DNA from: Hyphomonas sp.
GTDB taxonomy: Bacteria; Pseudomonadota; Alphaproteobacteria; Caulobacterales; Hyphomonadaceae
Direction of reading: 5' to 3'
DNA: 64,000 nucleotides
Assembly: GCA_013791775.1 (NCBI GenBank)
Contig: VMTE01000044.1
Coordinates: 62,001-126,000, forward strand
Shown here: in pieces, positions 35,791-43,664 of the stretch
Layout of the letters: every line of letters starts with the position of its first letter
Numbering within the stretch: position 1 is the stretch's first letter
The notes under the pieces: model-generated
The model's database searches: none
What the model saw: the letters and a program-made list of their open reading frames with translations, nothing else
Told to the model about the DNA's origin: nothing
Position numbers and translations under genes: made by a program

Positions 35791-37077
35791 ATGTCCGAAC
35801 GCCGCGTTGTCATTACTGGTATCGGTATCGTGTCCCCGCTTGCGAACGGGCGCGAAGCCACGTGGGAGCGCCTGATTGCCGGCAAGTCCGGTGCAGGCCG
35901 CATAGACAAGTTCGATGCGTCGGACCTTCCGTGTAAAATCGCGTTCCAGATTCCCTACGCGTCCGGCCGGGGCGGCGGTGCGGGTGATCCCCACGCCTTT
36001 GACCCCGACAAGGTGATGTCGGCCAAGGAACAGCGCCGGACCGACGAGTTCGTCGTCTACGCGGTTGCGGCAGCCGATGAAGCCATCGCGGATGCGGCAC
36101 TGCCGCTGGAGACCGAAGAGCAGAAGGAGCGCGCAGGCGTTCTCATCGGCTCGGGCATCGGCGGCCTGGAGACGATCTACGAAACCGCGATCATCCTGCA
36201 CGAGCAGGGTCCGCGCAAAGTCAGCCCCTTCTTCATTCCGGCATCCCTGATCAACCTGGCGTCCGGCCAGGTGTCGATCCGGCACGGACTGAAAGGGCCG
36301 AACCACGCGGTCGTCACGGCCTGCGCCACCGGCGCCCATGCGATCGGGGATTCTGCCCGCCTGATCAAGTACGGCGACGCCGACGTGATGGTGGCCGGCG
36401 GATCGGAAGCCGTGATCGGACGCCTCGGCATTGCTGGCTTCTGTGCGGCCAAGGCAATGTCCACCAACTTCAACGACACCCCGGAAAAAGCCTCGCGCCC
36501 CTATGACAAGGACCGCGACGGTTTCGTCATGGGCGAAGGCGCGGCAGTGCTGGTGCTCGAGGAATACGAGCACGCCAAGGCGCGCGGCGCCAAGATCTAT
36601 GCCGAAGTTCTGGGCTACGGCCTGACCGGTGATGCCTATCACATCACCGCTCCGTCCGAGGGCGCCGAGGGTGGCTACCGCGCCATGAAGATGGCGCTGA
36701 AGAATTCCGGCATGGACCCCACCGAGATCGACTATGTGAACGCCCACGGCACCTCGACGCCGAAGGGCGACGAAGGCGAAGCCGGCGCTGTCGAGCGGGC
36801 CTTTGGCGACCACGCGAAAAACCTGTCGATGTCGTCCACGAAGTCGGCGATCGGCCACCTTCTCGGCGCTGCTGGCGCCATCGAAGCGGCGTTCTGCGCC
36901 CTGGCGATCCGTGACCAGATCATGCCGCCGACGCTGAACCTCGATAATCCGAGCTTCGAAACGGTCATCGACCTCATTCCGCACAAGGCCAAGAAAGGCC
37001 GCGTGCGCGCCACCATGTCGAACAGTTTCGGATTCGGCGGCACCAACGCTTCGCTGATCCTGCGGGAAGTGACCTGA
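35791..37077 (+). CDS. fabF: beta-ketoacyl-ACP synthase II
   Basis: A 428-residue KAS II, which elongates acyl-ACP. Catalytic Cys178 in TACATGAHA; the two histidines in VNAHGTSTPKGD and SAIGHLLGAAGAIEA; C-terminal NSFGFGGTNASL. Normal length. Followed by a GC hairpin and then mltG. Confidence 0.97.
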   Translation: MSERRVVITGIGIVSPLANGREATWERLIAGKSGAGRIDKFDASDLPCKIAFQIPYASGRGGGAGDPHAFDPDKVMSAKEQRRTDEFVVYAVAAADEAIADAALPLETEEQKERAGVLIGSGIGGLETIYETAIILHEQGPRKVSPFFIPASLINLASGQVSIRHGLKGPNHAVVTACATGAHAIGDSARLIKYGDADVMVAGGSEAVIGRLGIAGFCAAKAMSTNFNDTPEKASRPYDKDRDGFVMGEGAAVLVLEEYEHAKARGAKIYAEVLGYGLTGDAYHITAPSEGAEGGYRAMKMALKNSGMDPTEIDYVNAHGTSTPKGDEGEAGAVERAFGDHAKNLSMSSTKSAIGHLLGAAGAIEAAFCALAIRDQIMPPTLNLDNPSFETVIDLIPHKAKKGRVRATMSNSFGFGGTNASLILREVT

Positions 37078-37084
37078 GTTTAAT

Positions 37085-37113
37085 GCAGCCCCCGCTGCGT
37101 TCGGCGGGGTTGC
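37085..37113 (+). terminator. GC-rich hairpin after fabF, possible terminator
   Basis: Imperfect inverted repeat beginning GCAGCCCC and ending GGGGTTGC, eight bases after the fabF stop. No T run follows, so a Rho-independent role is doubtful. Confidence 0.3.
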
Positions 37114-37188
37114 ACTGCGGACAATTGATTTTCGGGCCGGGGCAGGCACGGTACAACAACCGCAGCATGTCACGTTGGAGAGGCCCCG

Positions 37189-38214
37189 ATGCGATTCCTG
37201 AAAGCGCTGGTATTCTGGCTGTTCTTTCTCGCTTTCCTGGCGGGCGCCGGCGCCGCCGCCGGTTGGGTTTGGTTCAACAATGAACTGACGCGGCCGGGTC
37301 CGCTGGCCCATGAGACCGTGTTCAAGGTGGAGCCCGGCGAGGCGCTCGCGGTCGTCGCCGAGCGGCTTGAAACCGAAGGCATCATCCACGACGCGCGCCT
37401 CCTGCGCCTGAAAGCGCGGATCGACGGCACGGAGCTGGCGGTCAAGTCCGGCGAATACATCATCGAGCCTGCCGCGACGCTGGGTCATGTGCTCAGCATA
37501 CTGATCGAAGGCCGGTCCGTGCTGCACCGGATCACGCTGCCCGAGGGGCGCACGACGGCGCAGCTGCTGCGGGTGATCGAGAAGGACGAGATCCTGACGG
37601 GCGACATGCCGGAGGTGTTGCCGGAAGAAGGCACGATGCTGCCGGACACCTATATGTACCACCGCGGCATGACCCGGCAGGAACTGATCGCCAAGACCCA
37701 AAAGGCGCAGGCCGACCTGCTGGAAGAACTCTGGCCGGCGCGCCAGGAGGGACTGCCGGTCAGTACGCCGCAGGAAGCGGTGATCCTCGCCTCTGTGGTC
37801 GAGAAGGAAACAGGCCGTGTGGACGAGCGCCCCCAAGTGGCGGCCCTGTTCGTCACCCGCCTGAAGCGCGGCATGCGCCTGCAGAGTGATCCGACGATCA
37901 TCTACGGTATCTCGAAGGGCGAGCCGCTCTACAACAAGGCTGGCCAGCGCCGCACGTTGTACCGGTCCGAGATCGATCGCCACACGGAATGGAATACCTA
38001 CCAGGTGGACGGCCTGCCGAAGACACCGATCTGCAATCCCGGCGCCGACGCGATCCGCGCCGTGCTCAATCCTCCGGCGACGGAGTATATCTTCTTCGTG
38101 GCAGACGGGAAGGGCGGGCACCTGTTTGCCAAGACGAATGCCGAGCACGAACGGAATGTGGCGGCCTACCGCGCCTATGAGCGCGGCGAGATCCAGAGGG
38201 AGCGGGCGAACTGA
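37189..38214 (+). CDS. mltG: endolytic murein transglycosylase MltG (YceG)
   Basis: A 341-residue inner-membrane lytic transglycosylase that ends glycan chain growth. One N-terminal transmembrane helix (about 4-24) and a LysM-like subdomain precede the YceG domain. The catalytic Glu is in ASVVEKETGRVDERPQVAALF, followed by LQSDPTIIYG and NTYQVDGLPKTPICNPG. Its stop overlaps the yicC start (TGATG). Confidence 0.95.
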   Translation: MRFLKALVFWLFFLAFLAGAGAAAGWVWFNNELTRPGPLAHETVFKVEPGEALAVVAERLETEGIIHDARLLRLKARIDGTELAVKSGEYIIEPAATLGHVLSILIEGRSVLHRITLPEGRTTAQLLRVIEKDEILTGDMPEVLPEEGTMLPDTYMYHRGMTRQELIAKTQKAQADLLEELWPARQEGLPVSTPQEAVILASVVEKETGRVDERPQVAALFVTRLKRGMRLQSDPTIIYGISKGEPLYNKAGQRRTLYRSEIDRHTEWNTYQVDGLPKTPICNPGADAIRAVLNPPATEYIFFVADGKGGHLFAKTNAEHERNVAAYRAYERGEIQRERAN

Positions 38215-39101
38215 TGGGGATATTGTCGGGGATGACCGGCTTCGCGCGGGTCACGGGGGAGGAGGGCTGGGGCAGCTGGGCCTGGGAAGCGAAAAGCGTC
38301 AACGGGCGCTCACTGGATGTGCGCGTGAACTATCCGCCGGGCTGCGAGGCGCTGGAGCGGGACGTGAAAGCGATGGCGGGCGAGCGGTTCAATCGCGGCT
38401 CACTGCAGGTCAGCTTGCGCATCGACATGGCAGCGGGGGCAGGCGGCGTGACCATCGACCATGCGCTGCTGGGCGCGCTGGCAGAGGCCGCGCGCAAGGC
38501 CGCCGGCGTTGAGCCCACGCCGGAAGCCATTGCCACACTGATGACCTTCAAGGGCGTCGTGGAGACCAGCGGTGCGACCCTGCGCGATCTGGCGGCGAAT
38601 GAAGCGGTCATGGCGGCGCTGACGGCCGGGGCGCGGTTGGCGCTGGACCAGCTGGGTGACGGGCGCCGGGCCGAAGGCGCCTCGCTCACGGCCATGCTGT
38701 CCGGCCATCTCGACGAGATCGAGGCATTGTCCGCGCAGGCGGCGACGCTCGCGGTGACCCAGCCGGGACTGATCAAGGCGAAACTCCAGAAACAGCTCGA
38801 CGAACTCGACCGCGACGGCCGCGTGGATGCGGAGCGCTTTGCCGCCGAGGCGGCGTTGTCGGCGGCGCGCGCCGACGTGCGCGAGGAACTCGACCGGCTC
38901 GGCGCGCATGTGAAGTCCGGCCGTGATCTCCTGAAGGCGGGCTCGCCGGCCGGCCGCAAGCTCGATTTTCTGGCCCAGGAACTCAACCGTGAGGCCAACA
39001 CGCTCTGTTCTAAATCCGCCAGCCTCGATTTGACGAACGCGGGACTCAGCCTCAAAGGGGTGATTGACCAGTTCAAGGAGCAGTCAGCCAATGTCGAATA
39101 G
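38214..39101 (+). CDS. YicC family protein (endoribonuclease-like)
   Basis: A 295-residue YicC-type protein. N-terminus SGMTGFARV and WEAKSVNGRSLDVRV, and the C-terminal DUF1732-like stretch GRKLDFLAQELNREANTLCSKS are diagnostic. E. coli YicC family members have been linked to RNA cleavage; catalysis here is by family only. The start overlaps mltG; the end overlaps gmk by 11 bases, a conserved yicC-gmk pair. Confidence 0.9.
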   Translation: MGILSGMTGFARVTGEEGWGSWAWEAKSVNGRSLDVRVNYPPGCEALERDVKAMAGERFNRGSLQVSLRIDMAAGAGGVTIDHALLGALAEAARKAAGVEPTPEAIATLMTFKGVVETSGATLRDLAANEAVMAALTAGARLALDQLGDGRRAEGASLTAMLSGHLDEIEALSAQAATLAVTQPGLIKAKLQKQLDELDRDGRVDAERFAAEAALSAARADVREELDRLGAHVKSGRDLLKAGSPAGRKLDFLAQELNREANTLCSKSASLDLTNAGLSLKGVIDQFKEQSANVE

Positions 39102-39744
39102 CGGTCATCCGAAGGATCACGGACGCCGCCGCGGCCTGATGCTGGTCCTGTCGAGCCCGTCGGGCGCCGGCAAGACGACATTGTCGAAGATGCTGCTGGA
39201 AGAATTCAACGATGTGAAGCTCTCGGTCTCGGTCACCACGCGCCCGCCGCGTCCGAACGAGGTGGACGGCAAGGACTATTTCTTCAGGACGCCGGACCAG
39301 TTCCACGAGTTGATCGCGCGCCGCGACTTCCTTGAATGGGCGCATGTGTTCGACAAGTATTACGGCACGCCGAAAGCCGACACGGTCGCCCGGCTCGAGG
39401 GCGGCGAGGACGTGTTGTTCGATGTGGACTGGCAGGGCGCCGATGCGCTGCATGACCAGATGCCGAACGATGTCGTCTCGGTGTTCATCCTGCCGCCGAG
39501 TATCGAGGCCCTGCAGGAACGTCTTGCGGGCCGCGAGGGCTCGACGCCGGAACTGGTGGCGCGCCGCATGGAAGACGCCAAGCGCGAGATCATGCACTGG
39601 CGGCGATATGACTATGTCATCGTCAACGACGACCTGAAGGCCGCCTACCAGCGCCTGAAACGCATCCTGCTCACCGAGCGCCTGAAACGCCTGCGCCAAC
39701 TCGACCTCGAAGATCATGTGCGCTCGCTGCTGGGTGAGGATTAA
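39091..39744 (+). CDS. gmk: guanylate kinase
   Basis: A 217-residue GMP kinase (GMP + ATP to GDP + ADP). P-loop SSPSGAGKTT begins at residue 21; the GMP-binding SVTTRPPRPNEVDGKDYFF segment and the DWQGADALH lid region follow. ATG 39091 lies inside the yicC end and has GGAG upstream; an earlier in-frame start is not supported. Confidence 0.96.
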   Translation: MSNSGHPKDHGRRRGLMLVLSSPSGAGKTTLSKMLLEEFNDVKLSVSVTTRPPRPNEVDGKDYFFRTPDQFHELIARRDFLEWAHVFDKYYGTPKADTVARLEGGEDVLFDVDWQGADALHDQMPNDVVSVFILPPSIEALQERLAGREGSTPELVARRMEDAKREIMHWRRYDYVIVNDDLKAAYQRLKRILLTERLKRLRQLDLEDHVRSLLGED

Positions 39745-39766
39745 GTCTCCGGACGCTCCCTTCCAT

Positions 39767-39926
39767 CGTCACCCTCGACTGGCGAAGCCGGTCTGAGTGC
39801 CCTTCACTTGCGCTGGGTCCCCGGCTTTGCCTTCGGCAAAGCCGGGATGACGACGAACCGATGTCGCGTGTGAAGAAAGCGCAGAAGATTGGCCCAAGGA
39901 TGAGCCTTTCGTCATCGAGGGTGACG
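39767..39926. repeat. nested inverted-repeat element, copy 1
   Basis: The outer ends CGTCACCCTCGA (39767-39778) and its complement (39915-39926) face each other. An inner palindrome, CCCCGGCTTTGCC...GGCAAAGCCGGG, lies at about 39820-39845. A GCAGAAGATTGGCCC string near the right end matches the related element at 61143-61368. No gene inside. It fills most of the gap between gmk and the NIPSNAP gene. Confidence 0.7.
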
Positions 39927-39934
39927 CGGCCGCT

Positions 39935-40282
39935 CTAGCTTCTGAAGAATCCCTGCTTCCGCAGCCCGTCGATTCCTTCGTCGTTCATGGGAACGACGAT
40001 CTTTGTTGCCGTCTCGATCCGCGCAATGATTGTTTCCCTTGGACCGGAACGCCAGGCGTCGCTGGCATAGAAGCGGGATTGGGAGTTTTCCAGCGAAGCC
40101 GTGTCGTCAAAACAACGGATGAGGCCATAACAATCTGGATCGTGCATCGATTGGCCATGCCACACGACATCAATATCATGTTGGCGATGGAGCGGGACGC
40201 TTACGTCCTGCATGATCGAAAAGAACTCGCCGCCTGTGCCGGGTTTCAGTTTGTAGAGTAGCATTTCGATTATTCTGGACAT
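39935..40282 (-). CDS. NIPSNAP family protein
   Basis: A 115-residue dimeric alpha/beta-barrel protein. It begins with IIEMLLYKLKPGTGGEFF and has the C-terminal FYASDAWRSGPRETIIARIE pattern common in NIPSNAP. Function is not established for these. Codon use is less GC-rich than neighbours, consistent with later acquisition; it lies directly beside a repeat element. GGGGGA is just upstream of ATG at 40282. Confidence 0.75.
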   Translation of the reverse strand: MSRIIEMLLYKLKPGTGGEFFSIMQDVSVPLHRQHDIDVVWHGQSMHDPDCYGLIRCFDDTASLENSQSRFYASDAWRSGPRETIIARIETATKIVVPMNDEGIDGLRKQGFFRS

Positions 40283-40408
40283 GCTTTTCCCCCTCGTTCA
40301 GTTCCGATTGCGATGCCGGAAATACCACAACCGGAATTGTATCGTCCCACATCGTCGCCCATGCCGCCGCGATCCGCATAGCCTCATGGAGACGAGAGAA
40401 GCCGGGCC

Positions 40409-41239
40409 TTAGGCCAGACTCTCCGCCAACGTCCGGAACTCCGCCTGCGTCAGCGTCTCCGCGCGCGCGGTCGGGTCTACGCCGCAGCCGGCCAGCCATT
40501 CCTCGGCTTTCATCCCGCGCTTCTTCGCAAACGGCTTTAGCGCCGCGCGCAGCATCTTGCGGCGCTGGCCGAAGGCGGCGCCGGCGATCTGTTCCAGCAG
40601 CTCAATATGCTGGAAGCGCTTTTCCGGTGGCAGCGGCTCGAACACGGCAACCGCGCTGTCCACCTTCGGAGGCGGGCGGAACGCGCCGGGCGGCAGGGTG
40701 AAGGAAATGTACGGCCGGGTGACCGCCTGCGCGAGCACCGCCAATCGTCCGTAGGCGTCGGTATCGGGCTTGGCGCAGATCCGCTCGGCGACTTCCCGCT
40801 GGAACATCAGCGCCATCTCGCCGCGCCAGTCGCCCGCCTTCAGCCAGTCGACCAGCAGGGGCGTGCCGACATTGTACGGAAGGTTGGCAATGATCATCGC
40901 CGGGCCCGCCGCGCCGGCCTCGGCCAGCACCTGCTCCCAGCGCACCTTGCGGGCATCCTTGGCAATCACGATCATCTGCCCGCTTTTCGCTTCCGGCCAG
41001 TCGAGCAGCGCTTCGGAAAAACGCGGGTCGGTCTCGACCGCAATCAGCCGCGCGGGGTTCTCGTTCAGGATGGCGCGCGTCAGGCCGCCCGGGCCGGGGC
41101 CCACCTCGATGACCGTGCGGCCTTCGGGCGAGCCGGCCGCAGTGGCGGCGCGCTTCAGGATCGACGGATCGAACAGGAAATGCTGGCCGAGGGATTTCCG
41201 GGCGGGCGCGTCCGTAAGCGGATGAGGATCGTCGGTCAT
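40409..41239 (-). CDS. rsmA: 16S rRNA (adenine1518/1519-N6) dimethyltransferase
   Basis: A 276-residue KsgA/RsmA that dimethylates two adenines in helix 45 of 16S rRNA. N-terminal KSLGQHFLFDPSIL, SAM-binding EVGPGPGGLTRAIL, and the catalytic NLPYNVGTPL motif are clear. Its start overlaps the pdxA stop by 4 bases. Confidence 0.96.
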   Translation of the reverse strand: MTDDPHPLTDAPARKSLGQHFLFDPSILKRAATAAGSPEGRTVIEVGPGPGGLTRAILNENPARLIAVETDPRFSEALLDWPEAKSGQMIVIAKDARKVRWEQVLAEAGAAGPAMIIANLPYNVGTPLLVDWLKAGDWRGEMALMFQREVAERICAKPDTDAYGRLAVLAQAVTRPYISFTLPPGAFRPPPKVDSAVAVFEPLPPEKRFQHIELLEQIAGAAFGQRRKMLRAALKPFAKKRGMKAEEWLAGCGVDPTARAETLTQAEFRTLAESLA

Positions 41240-42240
41240 GCGTGTATCTTCATCCGGTTGGCGGCAAAGCCTGCAGCGAGGCGGATCGCGGCGATCAGGC
41301 TGTCGGCCCGGCAGGTGCCGGCGGCGGCGGCTTCATAGGCGGTGCCATGGTCAGGGCTGGTGCGCACGATCGGCAGGCCGAGCGTAGAGTTCACGCCGCC
41401 CCAGAAGTCCAGCGTCTTCACCGGGATCAGGCCCTGGTCATGCGTCATGGCGATGACCGCGTCCCAGGCGCCGGACAAGGCCTCGGCGAACACGGTGTCG
41501 CCGGGGCGCGCGTGTGAGACGGTCAGTCCCTCCGCCTGCAGACGATCCGCCGCCGGATTGATCAGGTCGATCTCCTCGCGGCCAATCGTGCCCTCTTCGC
41601 CGGCATGCGGATTGAGACCCGAGAACGCGATGCGCGCGAGGGCGATGCCGAAATCCTCCACCAGCGCGCGGTGCACGACGCGCGCGATGCGCTCGAGACG
41701 GCCATCGCCGAGCGCCGCCGGCACCGCCGCATAGGGCATGTGGATGGTGGCGAGCGCGACCCGCAGTCCGCCGCCGGTCAGCATCATCACGGGGCTGGCG
41801 GCGCGGCCGGCGGCCTCGCACAGATGCGCCACAAACTCCGTATGCCCCGGAAACTTGAAGCCGCTGGCATACAGTAATGCCTTGTTGATCGGATTGGTCA
41901 CCACGCCCGAGGCGCGCCCGGCCAGCGCGTCGGCGACCGCCAGTTCGATGGCGCGGATGATGGCGGGGGCAGCGGCTGCGTCCGGCGCGCCCGGCGCGAT
42001 CGCCGGAACGCCAGGCAGGGCGAGAACCGGCAAGGCGGAAGGGAACACGTCCAGCGCCTCAGCGGGCGAGGCGATCACCTGAACGGGCGCGCCGCGAACC
42101 AGTTCCGGTGCGCCAATCAGGTAGAAGGCGGCGGCGGTCTCGGCGCGCAGGGCCTGCCAGGCCGCGCCGGAAATGGACGGTCCGCAGCCGGCCGGGTCGC
42201 CCATCGTCAGGGCCAGGGGAAGAGGCATGCGTTTGCTCAC
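41236..42240 (-). CDS. pdxA: 4-hydroxythreonine-4-phosphate dehydrogenase
   Basis: A 334-residue PdxA of the DXP-dependent vitamin B6 pathway. It carries LTMGDPAGCGPSI at the start, VTNPINKALLY, FPGHTEFVAHL (metal His) and GLNPHAGEEG, then MTHDQGLIPVKTL. Length normal. Part of the lptD-surA-pdxA-rsmA run. Confidence 0.96.
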   Translation of the reverse strand: MSKRMPLPLALTMGDPAGCGPSISGAAWQALRAETAAAFYLIGAPELVRGAPVQVIASPAEALDVFPSALPVLALPGVPAIAPGAPDAAAAPAIIRAIELAVADALAGRASGVVTNPINKALLYASGFKFPGHTEFVAHLCEAAGRAASPVMMLTGGGLRVALATIHMPYAAVPAALGDGRLERIARVVHRALVEDFGIALARIAFSGLNPHAGEEGTIGREEIDLINPAADRLQAEGLTVSHARPGDTVFAEALSGAWDAVIAMTHDQGLIPVKTLDFWGGVNSTLGLPIVRTSPDHGTAYEAAAAGTCRADSLIAAIRLAAGFAANRMKIHA

Positions 42241-42290
42241 GCCGGCGATGTCGCGCCAATTGCCACGTCAGGCAAGCGCGATTTCGCCCG

Positions 42291-43526
42291 TCAGCGGTAG
42301 ATGATGGTCGCGTCGCGGCGCGAATTGCGCAGTTCGCGGTCCGAGATCATGCTCAGCTCGCGCGACTTGATCGAGTTCTTGAGGTCTTCCTTGGACGGCA
42401 GGGCCTCGGCGCCGTCCTCGCGGCTGCAGACGTACATGACCGCCAGGCCGCTGCCGACCGCAAACACTTCGGTCGGCGAGCCGACGTCTGTGGCCAGCAC
42501 CAGCGTGCGGCCTTCCGGGCCAAGTTCCTCGACGTCGATGTCGGGCAGGTCCTGCGCGCGCAGCTCGGTCTTGGAGTTGGCGACGGACTGCACGTCGTTG
42601 CACGACTTGATCCGGGTCATGGCTTCCAGGATCGTCGCTTCCTGCCCGTCGGTGGCGATCAGGCGCTTGAGGTCAACCCTGGTGGTCGGCTGGCTGGGCT
42701 CGCGCTTGGCGACGACCGAAAGAATGTAGATGCCCGATTCGGTTTCGATCGGCGGCAGCAGGGCGGGCGCGGTGGATTCGGCGACCGCTGAAGACAGGGC
42801 CGGCGGGAGGTCTTCGGCGGTCACCCATCCCATGTCCCCGCCGGTGGCGGCGGTCGGCGCGGAGGAGATACGCTGGGCCGCGACGCGGAAGTCTGCACCT
42901 TGCTGCAATTGCTGCACGATCGAACCGGCGGCTTTCAGGGCTTCGGCCCGGGTTTCGGCGTCCGGCGCGTAGAGGAAAATCTCGCTGACCCGGAACTGGG
43001 TCTTCTTCGATGCGGTGCGCAGGCGTTCGAGCTGGTCTTCGACCTGGCTTTCCGAAACGCGGATCCGCGAGCCGTAGAGACCGCTCATCAGGCGGTTCCA
43101 GGCGATGTCGGCGCGGATCTGTTCTTCGAGGCTCAGCGGATTGACCCCGGCAGCCAGCAATTGCTGGCGCAGGCCATCGGCGCCGATTCCGCCCTCGGCA
43201 GCCATGTCGCTCATTTCTGCGTCGATGTCGCGGCGATCCACTTCAACCTCGAATTCGGCCACGCGGTCGAGCTGGAGGCGCTCGTCGATCAGCTGTTCAA
43301 GCGCCTGGCCGGTGATCTGTTGCAGCTGTTCGGCGCTAGGCTGCTGCCGGCCGAGGGTCAGCATCAGCAGGCGGGCGCGCTGGCGGACGTCCGAATAGGA
43401 AATCGGCTTGTCGTTCACGATGGCCGCGATGCCTTCGAGCTGGAGGCGGTTTTCTTCCGCCGCCTGAGCCATGGCAACAGGGGCGCTCATCGCCACAAGG
43501 GCCGCCATCAGGACTGCACGCACCAT
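42291..43526 (-). CDS. surA: SurA-like peptidylprolyl isomerase/chaperone
   Basis: A 411-residue periplasmic chaperone for outer-membrane proteins. Signal peptide to about AMA (residue 19). N-terminal SurA domain starts with IAAIVNDKPISYSDVRQRARLL. A parvulin-like (PPIC) region follows at GADFRVAAQRISSAP...GGDMGWVTAEDLPPAL. CDS start ATG 43526 has GGAGG; the frame upstream is longer but has no signal. The pairing with lptD next door is conserved. Confidence 0.9.
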   Translation of the reverse strand: MVRAVLMAALVAMSAPVAMAQAAEENRLQLEGIAAIVNDKPISYSDVRQRARLLMLTLGRQQPSAEQLQQITGQALEQLIDERLQLDRVAEFEVEVDRRDIDAEMSDMAAEGGIGADGLRQQLLAAGVNPLSLEEQIRADIAWNRLMSGLYGSRIRVSESQVEDQLERLRTASKKTQFRVSEIFLYAPDAETRAEALKAAGSIVQQLQQGADFRVAAQRISSAPTAATGGDMGWVTAEDLPPALSSAVAESTAPALLPPIETESGIYILSVVAKREPSQPTTRVDLKRLIATDGQEATILEAMTRIKSCNDVQSVANSKTELRAQDLPDIDVEELGPEGRTLVLATDVGSPTEVFAVGSGLAVMYVCSREDGAEALPSKEDLKNSIKSRELSMISDRELRNSRRDATIIYR

Positions 43527-43664
43527 TCCGAACCTCCGTGGATATCCGCCTGGCGGAACCCTGTATCTGCTTTGGGGAGACCATACAAATCCCCGCCTTC
43601 TGCGCAACGCAGCAGCACAGTAACCCATGATTTGTAGCCATTTTCAGGCCGGAACCGGCTCGCC

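Noticed and set aside
35377-38148. 923-codon open frame on the minus strand
   Set aside because: Antisense to acpP, fabF and mltG, all of which have clear motifs. Long antisense frames are common in GC-rich DNA; no motif is seen.
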